Source: an uncultured Eisenbergiella sp. (GTDB lineage: Bacteria > Bacillota > Clostridia > Lachnospirales > Lachnospiraceae). From it: a stretch of DNA of 49,759 bases. The notes under the pieces were generated by a model, which worked only from the letters and a program-made list of their open reading frames with translations, was not told the DNA's origin and did not search any database. Position 1 is the first letter of the stretch. Each line of letters opens with the position of its first letter. Of this stretch, positions 1 through 6,843 are shown piece by piece. Made by a program: the position numbers and the translations under genes. Location of the stretch: the NCBI GenBank assembly GCA_947598825.1, contig CANQFM010000018.1, positions 1-49,759 of the forward strand. Direction: 5' to 3'.

Positions 1-1962
1 CTCTTCCCCGGGCTTGAAAAATCCCGTCACCTCCAGCAAATCGACAGACAATATCTGGAATACCTGGATCTCCTCGGGAGAAAGATTTCTGAGCATCATT
101 ACCGTCTGACCCGATATGCCGTCCAAAAGGGCGGCGCCTGTCTCAGACAGTCCTGCCGCAGCCAACTGTTCCGGCTCCATCTCCCCAAGCCGGGCGATCA
201 CCTCCGGCTGCAGGCCGCCGTAAAGATCGACGCTTTCCCCCTCTTTAGGCTGCGCATCCTCCTCCGACCTGTTTTCTCCATCGTCCGTGGCTGCCGGTCC
301 CTCTCCGTCCGGCTGCTCTCCGTTTTCCCCTTCCATGTCCGTTTCTTCTCCCTCCTGTATTTCCTCCTCTACAGGAAGTTTGGGAACGGGAAAATCCAAA
401 AGCAGTTCCGTGGTATCATATAAAAACCGCGTGGCCTCATTGGGCCTAAAAGCGTCATAGATACAAAGATAATAGCCGTCCTCCCTGACCGCTTCCGCTG
501 CCGAGATCAGTTTTTTCGCGCAAGGGTACAGATAGGGCACCAGGAAGGTACCGTCCTCAAGTTGTACGCCTTCATACCCTTCTACCACGCCCCCCGTAAT
601 GCCAGGGATCTCATAACCGTGGACGCGGAAAATGGAATCGTAGCTGTTGGTGATATTGTAGGCGCAGAGATTTCCCAGGTATTCCGGCAGGTCGATCAGA
701 CAATAACGGGAATCCACATAACCGTAATGGTCTTTGTAGCGTACCCTGAAACGCCCGTTTTCCTCGCCCAGCACGCACAGCGCCTCCCCCGCCGGCACTT
801 TTGCCAGCGTGCTGCCGCCCTGCGCGCTCTCCAACAGATCCAAAGGCGTAATCGGCCACACCGTGCAATAATAAACGGAATATTCCGTGCGGAAAGACGT
901 TTCCATGGGTTCATCTACAAACTGGCCGCTGTCCCGCTGCGTCTCGTCGTCATAGGTCACGACCCGGAAGCGGACCTGCGTGCCGGAGGGCAGACGCCCC
1001 GTTTCATAGGAAAGTTCATCCGTCCAGTCATAGGTTGCCATGGTAACCCAGTCCCCGTCCCTGTCCGACCACTGCTGCAGCGCGTAATATCTTCCCTTTC
1101 CCTCTTTCCACCGCAGGATATACTGACAGACGTCGATCCGGCCGTAGCTTAACCCCTCTTCCTGTCCCATCAGCTCGCTCCGCTCGATGTAAATGGGATC
1201 GGACAGCTCCCCATAGAGGACAAAGCCGTTTCCCCGCCGTCCCTCGCGCACCGCAAGACAGATCGGATGCTCCCTGTCAGGCAGCTCCATCCCGTAGGCA
1301 AAATCCAGTTGCACCATTCCCGGCGCGTCTTCTGCGTACAGTTCCCAGACGTCGTTTTCCCCTTTTAAGTAGACCTCATATTCACAGCCGAATCCGACCG
1401 TCCAGAAAACGGAACATCTCTTGAGTTCCTCATCGACGCTCTTTGTCAGCGTCGGCCGCCCGGGACTCTCAAGCGCAAGGGAAATATCCTTTTTCTCCCC
1501 CTCCACCACATGAGGCATCCCCAAAATATCCGTATTCCGAACCACCTGCAGCCGCAGCGCGGGCGCTTGATCCGCCTCCGGCTGTACAGACAAAAACGCT
1601 TCCGTTTCGTATTCGCCATACAGCGCGTAAGCGTCTTCTTCGTCATCATATAAATACAGGCGGCATTTTTCCTTCTCCTGCAGCGGCGGCCAGGTCACTG
1701 TATAACCGCCGTTCTCCAGGCTGATCCTGATCTTTCCCTCTCCGAATACCGGCCTGCCCGCGCGCAGAAACAAAGAGTATCCGGCAATCCCCAATAAAAA
1801 CAGGGCACCGACCGCCAGAACGGTGCAGGCGAAAACGGCCAGAAATTCACGGATCATCCGGCGTATCCTGCGCTTTTTCCTCTTTCTGCTCACGCTGCCG
1901 TAGCCGATCGGTTTATATCGGACCAGACCATACCTGCGCCGCCTGCGTCCTTTGCGTTTCAA
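1..1962 (-). CDS. Membrane-anchored M15 (VanX/D-Ala-D-Ala dipeptidase-like) protein with SH3-like domain, partial
   Basis: The frame stays open from a TTG at 1962 to the left edge (654 codons), so the C-terminus is missing. Seen: a very basic N-terminus, one TM helix (about residues 38-60), beta-rich Ig/FN3-like segments, a bacterial SH3-like stretch ending near YGYVDSRYC, then a peptidase region with the motif YDAFRP. In the VanX/M15D family this carries the conserved Arg of zinc D-Ala-D-Ala dipeptidases. The zinc motif SxHxxGxAxD would lie beyond the edge and is not seen. An acidic, Gly/Glu-rich low-complexity stretch of over 100 residues follows DAFRP, where the family is normally compact. 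The TTG start is chosen because GGGAG sits 9 nt upstream; ATG at 1857 is an alternative but cuts off the basic tail. Last gene seen of the kinase/TPR group; probably acts on peptidoglycan outside the cell (inferred). Confidence 0.75.
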   Translation of the reverse strand, partial: MKRKGRRRRRYGLVRYKPIGYGSVSRKRKKRRIRRMIREFLAVFACTVLAVGALFLLGIAGYSLFLRAGRPVFGEGKIRISLENGGYTVTWPPLQEKEKCRLYLYDDEEDAYALYGEYETEAFLSVQPEADQAPALRLQVVRNTDILGMPHVVEGEKKDISLALESPGRPTLTKSVDEELKRCSVFWTVGFGCEYEVYLKGENDVWELYAEDAPGMVQLDFAYGMELPDREHPICLAVREGRRGNGFVLYGELSDPIYIERSELMGQEEGLSYGRIDVCQYILRWKEGKGRYYALQQWSDRDGDWVTMATYDWTDELSYETGRLPSGTQVRFRVVTYDDETQRDSGQFVDEPMETSFRTEYSVYYCTVWPITPLDLLESAQGGSTLAKVPAGEALCVLGEENGRFRVRYKDHYGYVDSRYCLIDLPEYLGNLCAYNITNSYDSIFRVHGYEIPGITGGVVEGYEGVQLEDGTFLVPYLYPCAKKLISAAEAVREDGYYLCIYDAFRPNEATRFLYDTTELLLDFPVPKLPVEEEIQEGEETDMEGENGEQPDGEGPAATDDGENRSEEDAQPKEGESVDLYGGLQPEVIARLGEMEPEQLAAAGLSETGAALLDGISGQTVMMLRNLSPEEIQVFQILSVDLLEVTGFFKPGEE

Positions 1963-2015
1963 TTCACACTTCTCCCAACAATCTTATCATCCTCTGGCCG
2001 GCAACCCTGCGCCGG

Positions 2016-2546
2016 TCATCCATCGATATACTCCTCATGGCCATCGGAATAGTATATAATCCAATATCCCGTATCCATGCCGCAATCCTCTACATATCTC
2101 CTGCCTATTTCCGTCACCTCTGCCTGGGTCGGGGCGGCCGCCGGCGCTTCTTCAGACGCTGCCGTTCCCTCTTCTGTAAGGCTCTGCGAAAGCTGCGTCG
2201 ATTTCTTACGGCTTTTCGTCTTTGCAGCGCTTTCTGTCTCTACGGCGCTTTCCGTCTCTATGGCGTTTTCTGTCTCTGCGGAAGTTTCCGTCTCAGCAGC
2301 GTTTTCTGTCTCTGTGGAAGTTTCCGTCTCTATGGCGTTTTCTGTCTTTGCGGAAGGTTCCGTCTCTATGGCGCTTTCTGTTTCTGCGGAAGTTTCTGTT
2401 TCCACAGGGCTTTCCGCCTGCGCACTGTCATCTATGACAGCCATCGCCTGCGCGGCGTCGTCCGCTCCCGTTTTCTCCTGGGCCTGTACGCAACCGGAGA
2501 GAGTCAATGCAATGCCTATGAAAACAAGCCACTTTTTCATCTTCAT
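2016..2546 (-). CDS. Small lipoprotein with Glu/Thr-rich 12-residue repeats
   Basis: 176 aa. The N-terminus has a lipoprotein signal with lipobox LSGC (Cys19), so it should be lipidated and anchored outside the membrane. Residues about 48-111 are an imperfect 12-aa repeat (SAETENAIETET-like, about five copies), probably an extended stalk. The last 40 residues form a small domain ending YWIIYYSDGHEEYIDG, not recognised. GGAGG stands 6 nt before the ATG, and a strong sigma-A-type promoter lies 30-60 nt upstream. It has its own promoter although it lies in the same direction as the TPR genes. The Glu/Thr stalk resembles those in the surface protein at 9053-12898 and the VWA-FHA protein at 16652-18244. 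Function unknown. Confidence 0.8.
   Translation of the reverse strand: MKMKKWLVFIGIALTLSGCVQAQEKTGADDAAQAMAVIDDSAQAESPVETETSAETESAIETEPSAKTENAIETETSTETENAAETETSAETENAIETESAVETESAAKTKSRKKSTQLSQSLTEEGTAASEEAPAAAPTQAEVTEIGRRYVEDCGMDTGYWIIYYSDGHEEYIDG
2214..2405 (-). repeat. 36-bp imperfect tandem repeat inside lipoprotein gene
   Basis: About five copies of a 36-bp unit that encode the 12-residue Glu/Thr-rich repeat of the lipoprotein. Such in-frame repeats can change copy number and so the stalk length. The repeats are coding and contiguous with no unique spacers, so this is not a CRISPR array. Confidence 0.75.
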
Positions 2547-2582
2547 CCTCCAGGATCGTTTCTTTTGTAAGAATCCATATGT

Positions 2583-2622
2583 ATTTTAAACCCTGTTTCG
2601 CGTATTGTCAATTCGTTACGCG
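2583..2622 (-). promoter_or_regulatory. Sigma-A-type promoter with flanking dyad, upstream of lipoprotein gene
   Basis: On the minus strand TTGACA (2611-2606), a 17-nt spacer and TAAAAT (2588-2583) make a near-consensus promoter. CGCGTA (2599-2604) and TACGCG (2617-2622) form an inverted repeat with a 12-nt gap that straddles the -35 box, a typical operator layout. The same core, ATTGTCAATTC on the plus strand, recurs near 3988 and 30857. Confidence 0.7.
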
Positions 2623-2770
2623 TATTTTACGGGCGTTTTACGACTTTTACGACTTGTGACTGTTGTGTTTCCGGCGCCGTGGTGAAGCCCCTTTGCGACC
2701 TCAGGGATTACGCTTTTTCATTCCGGCTTATTGAGGAATTTAGGGGCTGTAAAGATCACTTGCTGTCACC

Positions 2771-3901
2771 TTATCTGTAATCTACCGTAAGGCTGAAGAT
2801 CGTCCCGTTTTCCATCTCCACATATATTGTAACACTTAGGTTATGTCCTGGTGTTTTAACATTATAATTGCATCTGCGGTATGCAAGTATTGTTTCATCC
2901 CAATTCTTCCCGTTCTCTTCCGTATAAGTAATGGACAATCCCTGAGCTTTATTCTGATAACGGCATTCACTTCGTCCCAGCGCATCAGTTTGAACCTCTA
3001 CCTTTGCTTCCAGCTTCTCTTTTTCTATCAGTTGGCACCATTCCTCATAAGTATCTCCAACCATAATCGGCGCACTGATCTGACAAGCGTCAGCCATCTG
3101 CAAAAACGCATCGGCATTTTCCATGGTCATTAAAAGATCCAGACTAAATTTTTCATCATGCTTATTATAATAAATATTATCAGCTTTATCAGATTCTGGA
3201 AGGAAAAAAGTGAAGGATGCCTCATCCTCATCAGTCATATTTGCGTATCCGGAAAAAGCGCTTTCTATACTTCCTCTTTTTTCGTAAATCCCGTTGGGAT
3301 CATCCGTCAGCGTCATTCCTATATCTTCACAAAGGGCTTCAAAGTCCTCCTCGTTTATGCTATGCCCCGCGATTCCAAACATGTCCGGAGTCATGGCGGC
3401 ACTCAGAGGGGGCAACTCCGATTTGCTCTCAGTCTCCTTTGGCTCCTGCGTTACGGCCGCTTCCGACAGATCAGGCTGCTCCCTTTGGACTACCGGCGTC
3501 TGGTTCTGCTCTTGTTCCTGCTCCAGCTTTTTCTTTAATTCCGCCGCCTGCTCCTGTAAAATGGCAATTTCAAACTGGCGATAACCCTGCTCCAGTAAAA
3601 GCCCGGCTTCTTCCAGTTTTCCATCTTCTTCCATTTTTTGTGCATACTCCAGATAAACCGTTTCCAAACCATTTAATGCGCGCTGATTCTTCGGCTCGAT
3701 CTCTAAGACAGCCGCATATTCCGCAATCGCCTGTTCATAGTCCAATTCGTCCAGAAACTTCGCTCCCAATTCCAAATGATCTTGTATCTTCTGTTGTTTC
3801 TGGCCGCTCTGCACTACTAAACCAACAATAGTCGTGAAAATAACTATACAGATCAAAACCAGAATGATCTTTACACTCTTTTTCTCCAGCATCTTCCTCA
3901 T
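2771..3901 (-). CDS. Membrane-anchored TPR protein (paralogue 1 of 3)
   Basis: 377 aa from the ATG at 3901, chosen because GGAAGG precedes it; the frame is open 13 codons further up. One TM helix (about residues 9-30) with a short basic cytoplasmic start, then a TPR-like segment (HLELGAKFLDELDYEQAIAE, then LEIEPKNQRALNGLE) and a Glu/Gln-rich coiled coil (about 100-135). A C-terminal domain of about 200 residues is not recognised. The first 80 or so residues are closely similar to those of the genes at 4170-5366 and 5380-6633, while the C-terminal domains differ, so the family keeps one membrane/TPR module and swaps outer domains. It has its own promoter-like region at 3967-4011. Probably an extracytoplasmic scaffold; function unknown. 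Confidence 0.8.
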   Translation of the reverse strand: MRKMLEKKSVKIILVLICIVIFTTIVGLVVQSGQKQQKIQDHLELGAKFLDELDYEQAIAEYAAVLEIEPKNQRALNGLETVYLEYAQKMEEDGKLEEAGLLLEQGYRQFEIAILQEQAAELKKKLEQEQEQNQTPVVQREQPDLSEAAVTQEPKETESKSELPPLSAAMTPDMFGIAGHSINEEDFEALCEDIGMTLTDDPNGIYEKRGSIESAFSGYANMTDEDEASFTFFLPESDKADNIYYNKHDEKFSLDLLMTMENADAFLQMADACQISAPIMVGDTYEEWCQLIEKEKLEAKVEVQTDALGRSECRYQNKAQGLSITYTEENGKNWDETILAYRRCNYNVKTPGHNLSVTIYVEMENGTIFSLTVDYR

Positions 3902-3966
3902 CGATACCCTTCCTTCCCGTAAATTAGAGTTTCCAATCACTTACTCTTCCCAATCTTGTACTAATA

Positions 3967-4011
3967 AATAAAAATCCTATTACGCATATTGCCAATTCAT
4001 TATGGGGCGTA
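3967..4011 (-). promoter_or_regulatory. Promoter-like site sharing the conserved motif, upstream of TPR paralogue 1
   Basis: TTGGCA (3995-3990) followed 17 nt later by an AT-rich, weak -10 (TTTATT). The core ATTGCCAATTCATT matches those at 2605 and 30857 almost base for base, and TACGC/GCGTA half-sites flank it (3981-3985 and 4007-4011), with longer spacing than at 2599-2622. It is called mainly by similarity to the other two sites. Confidence 0.5.
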
Positions 4012-4080
4012 CTTTAAAGATCTTTTAACTAAACCCTTGAGTCCGACGCACCGATATACTACAGTATGTACCTAAAAGGA

Positions 4081-4150
4081 GACAACCGCCCACAGGGAGA
4101 GTTGACCATTAAATGGAATACAAAATTCTCCCCCCTGCAACGCGGTCGCC
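4081..4150 (-). other. Long imperfect intergenic RNA hairpin
   Basis: Between TPR paralogues 1 and 2 the minus-strand RNA can pair GGCGACCGC (4150-4142) with GCGGTTGTC (4089-4081, two G-U pairs). Inside that, CAGGG..GGAGA can pair with TCTCCCTG. A short TCCTTTT run follows. It may be a terminator or processing site that separates the two genes. The rest of the 3902-4169 gap holds the promoter-like site and nothing else recognised. Confidence 0.45.
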
Positions 4151-4169
4151 CTGTATTTAATCATTCAAT

Positions 4170-5366
4170 TTAGGGGGCGAGAACGGCTAACTGCATCGAA
4201 CTGCCTATCAAAGATTTCGCGGAATCTATTGTTTCCTGAGAATCCGGCTCTACAAAATCCACCTCTGATACTTCAATTTGCTTCATATCTGAATCAGCAT
4301 CCAACGTGAAAAAAAATGTACCCGTTCCTCCCTTTTCGTGATAACAAAGACCAAGCCATACATTCTGCTCCTTTCCTGGGCCCAATTCGTAATCCGTCAT
4401 TCTGTATTCCTTCCCCTCTGACAGCTTCCAATGTTCCAATATAAATGTGTCAACAACGGAGATGTACTGTTGAACCTTGTTCTCTTTTTCCTTATATACC
4501 AAATATGCCCCTTTTATTTCTTCAGTAATCTGCAGGTTGACTTGCATTCCAACATATTCTTCTGTTTCCCAATCTCTCCACTCTTCTGACCATTCTCTCC
4601 ATGTACCGCTTTTATAATCATATTCGCTATACGCTGTTACTTCGCCATTCCCATTCGTTTTATTTACTTCAAAAGTAAAGTTAAACACATCATCCAGCCC
4701 AATATAAAGATCAAAAATATATACGTCCTCTGTCTCATCAGTAAATTCAACCCATGAGGGACGACGATACCACCAAGAATTGGGAAGTATATCCCATAAT
4801 TCCATTCTCGATATTTCCCACTTATATATCTCAATCTTCTCTTCTTCAACCTTTCTGGTTCTTTCTGCTGCCTCTTCTTCTGCTCTTTTTTTTGCCTCTT
4901 CTTCCGCCCTTCGCTTTTCTTCTTCTTTTTTTGCCTGCTCACGCTCTTTTTCCTGTTCCAGTTCTTTGGCGCGCTTTTCTTCCTTTGCTTTCTCTATAAT
5001 ATGAATTTGTTGAATCAAAACCTCGCTTTGAAACACTTCACTAGCTTTTTTCAAAATATCAATTGCACGATCATATTCTTCAGCTTCTTTATAATCTCTT
5101 GCATACTCCAGATAAGCTGTTTCCAAACCATTTAATGCGCGCTGATTCTTCGGCTCGATCTCTAATACCGCTGTGTATTCTGTGATCGCCTGTTCGTAAT
5201 CCAGTTCCTCCAGGAATTTATCCGCCAGTTCCAGATGAGACGTAACCAATTTCTGTTCCCTGCCGCCTTGAACCACAAGCCCGACAATGATAGCGGCCAC
5301 CACGATACCAATTAGGCCCAGCGCAACCTTCATGCCCTTTTTCTTCAATACTTCTTTCATCGCCAT
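4170..5366 (-). CDS. Membrane-anchored TPR protein (paralogue 2 of 3)
   Basis: 398 aa. A basic start (MKEVLKKKG), a TM helix (about 14-32) and a TPR unit (SHLELADKFLEELDYEQAIT, then LEIEPKNQRALNGLET) are nearly identical to paralogue 3. A highly charged Glu/Lys/Arg coiled coil (about 120-175) leads to a C-terminal domain rich in Trp and acidic residues (about 180-398) that is not recognised but resembles the end of paralogue 3 in layout. The start at 5366 has AGGG at normal spacing; ATG at 5360 also fits. It begins 13 bp after paralogue 3 ends, so the two are co-transcribed. Probably a tandem duplication followed by divergence. Function unknown. Confidence 0.8.
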   Translation of the reverse strand: MAMKEVLKKKGMKVALGLIGIVVAAIIVGLVVQGGREQKLVTSHLELADKFLEELDYEQAITEYTAVLEIEPKNQRALNGLETAYLEYARDYKEAEEYDRAIDILKKASEVFQSEVLIQQIHIIEKAKEEKRAKELEQEKEREQAKKEEEKRRAEEEAKKRAEEEAAERTRKVEEEKIEIYKWEISRMELWDILPNSWWYRRPSWVEFTDETEDVYIFDLYIGLDDVFNFTFEVNKTNGNGEVTAYSEYDYKSGTWREWSEEWRDWETEEYVGMQVNLQITEEIKGAYLVYKEKENKVQQYISVVDTFILEHWKLSEGKEYRMTDYELGPGKEQNVWLGLCYHEKGGTGTFFFTLDADSDMKQIEVSEVDFVEPDSQETIDSAKSLIGSSMQLAVLAP

Positions 5367-5379
5367 TTTTCGCCCTACT

Positions 5380-6633
5380 CTATTTTGTATCCGTCTGCTT
5401 AACGGAAATATTAGTCCCGATAATATCCTTCAGGGTATCGGATGACTTGTCTCCCGGATCCAAAGTCAACCCAATGATCTTCGCGGTTTCATCTGCGATA
5501 TTAACTTCCACGGCCATTGACAGATTCCCATATCCGCTGTCATAATAAAAAACCTCTCCGCTCCAGATGTTCTGGCCTTCCTCCGGCATCTCGAGATTCT
5601 GCATCATCAGGTGGTATCCACGTTCTTTTCCATAACTCCATTCTGCCATCAAATAAGCATCAAGACGATCGATATACTGTTCAAAAGCATCCCTTTTCTC
5701 GCAGCAATCCAAATATTCTTCCTTTATCTCCGCCGTGATCTTGAAATCGTATTTTTTCCCAACATTCCTTCTGCTTTCGTTCCACTCCCCTATCTTATTA
5801 TCGTAGGTCAAATGTCTGACGATTTCTGCCTCTTCTGTTCCCTTATTCACATGAACCTCATAATACTCGTCAAAGGTTCCGTCAACATTGTCCCTTCCAA
5901 AATAAACATGGTAAATATAAGACTCGTCATCCTCTTTCTGCGTAAAAGTCCAAGGGAATTTTGTAATGAGTCCCAGTCGTTCGATCAACCACTGATAAAT
6001 GTTTTTCGGTTTTTCCCAGTCCTGTCTCTTTTTTTCCTCCGCCTCCCGGCGCGCCTGTTCCTGCGCCATCTTTCTGGCCTCTTCTATCTCTTTCTCCATT
6101 TCCTCGATCCGGATCAGAAAAGTGTCCGTCGGTATCGTCTGATATCCCCGATCCAGCAACTCCTCCGCCCCCTGATAATTTCCCGCTTCCATGCAGGATC
6201 GCGCATATTCCAGATATGTATTCTCCAGCAATTCCTGATACTTTGGCTCGTCGGGGTCTGCCTCCATCGCGGCCATGTATTGCTCTATAGCGGGACCGTA
6301 ACGTTCCTTTTCCAAGTACTGTTCCGCCTCCGCAAGATAATCCTGTATTTCTTTCTGTTTTTCATCCTGTTTTTCTTTGCCTTCATGGGCCAGGGCCAAC
6401 AGTTTTGCAGCCTCCTGGTTCTTCGGATCGATCTCCAATACCGCCGTGCATTCCGCAATCGCCTGCTCATAGTCCAGTTCCTCCAGGAATTTATCTGCCA
6501 GTTCCAGATGGGACGTAACCAATTTCTGTTCCCTGCCGCCTTGAACCACAAGCCCGACAATGATAGCTGCCACCACGATCCCAATTAGACCCAGCGCAAC
6601 CTTCACACCCTTTTTCTTCAATACTTCTTTCAT
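5380..6633 (-). CDS. Membrane-anchored TPR protein (paralogue 3 of 3)
   Basis: 417 aa. Same N-terminal module as paralogue 2: MKEVLKKKG, TM helix (about 12-31), TPR unit with LEELDYEQAIAE. Unlike the others it has two further TPR-like units (EAEQYLEKERYGPAIEQYMA; ARSCMEAGNYQGAEELLDRG), then a charged helix (about 175-205) and a C-terminal domain (about 210-417) that is not recognised. The TPR part probably lies outside the membrane, as the positively charged end precedes the helix. It is the first of the three in the direction of transcription, 33 bp after the 45-aa membrane protein, and probably in one operon with the kinase at 6844-8895. Confidence 0.8.
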   Translation of the reverse strand: MKEVLKKKGVKVALGLIGIVVAAIIVGLVVQGGREQKLVTSHLELADKFLEELDYEQAIAECTAVLEIDPKNQEAAKLLALAHEGKEKQDEKQKEIQDYLAEAEQYLEKERYGPAIEQYMAAMEADPDEPKYQELLENTYLEYARSCMEAGNYQGAEELLDRGYQTIPTDTFLIRIEEMEKEIEEARKMAQEQARREAEEKKRQDWEKPKNIYQWLIERLGLITKFPWTFTQKEDDESYIYHVYFGRDNVDGTFDEYYEVHVNKGTEEAEIVRHLTYDNKIGEWNESRRNVGKKYDFKITAEIKEEYLDCCEKRDAFEQYIDRLDAYLMAEWSYGKERGYHLMMQNLEMPEEGQNIWSGEVFYYDSGYGNLSMAVEVNIADETAKIIGLTLDPGDKSSDTLKDIIGTNISVKQTDTK

Positions 6634-6666
6634 TGTAATTACCCTTTCTCTCCCTTTATTGTCCTA

Positions 6667-6804
6667 TCATTCATATTCCTTCAAGATCTTTCTGACATAT
6701 TTCTTTCTTTGCGCGTTAAAAAGCGGAATGCAGAGCAGCATCGCCAGACCGCTCAACACGATCAAACCAATCCCGCCGTATACCATCATCTGTCCGACAG
6801 TCAT
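6667..6804 (-). CDS. 45-aa single-pass membrane protein
   Basis: 45 codons plus TGA. ATG at 6804 follows GGAGG. Sequence features: MTVGQMMVYGG start, one hydrophobic helix (about residues 8-29), basic C-terminal tail (QRKKYVRKILKEYE). It lies 39 bp after the kinase at 6844-8895 and 33 bp before the TPR gene. The 53-aa protein at 15924-16085, next to the other kinase, has the same design, with YGG at the start of the helix and a Lys/Arg tail. Two independent cases beside kinases make it a likely real gene. A role as small kinase partner or membrane adaptor is inference only. Confidence 0.65.
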   Translation of the reverse strand: MTVGQMMVYGGIGLIVLSGLAMLLCIPLFNAQRKKYVRKILKEYE

Positions 6805-6843
6805 TTCAGATCCTCCAATGAAAAAATAGCGTCGTTTGAGAAC

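Noticed and set aside
2214-2405. Possible CRISPR array
   Set aside because: The repeats are contiguous, imperfect, in frame and without spacers; they encode a protein repeat.
2640-2770. Possible c-di-GMP (GEMM) riboswitch because of GCAAAG and CACGG phrases
   Set aside because: The GGCAAACC part and the conserved helix order are missing, and the element follows a stop codon rather than preceding a gene closely.
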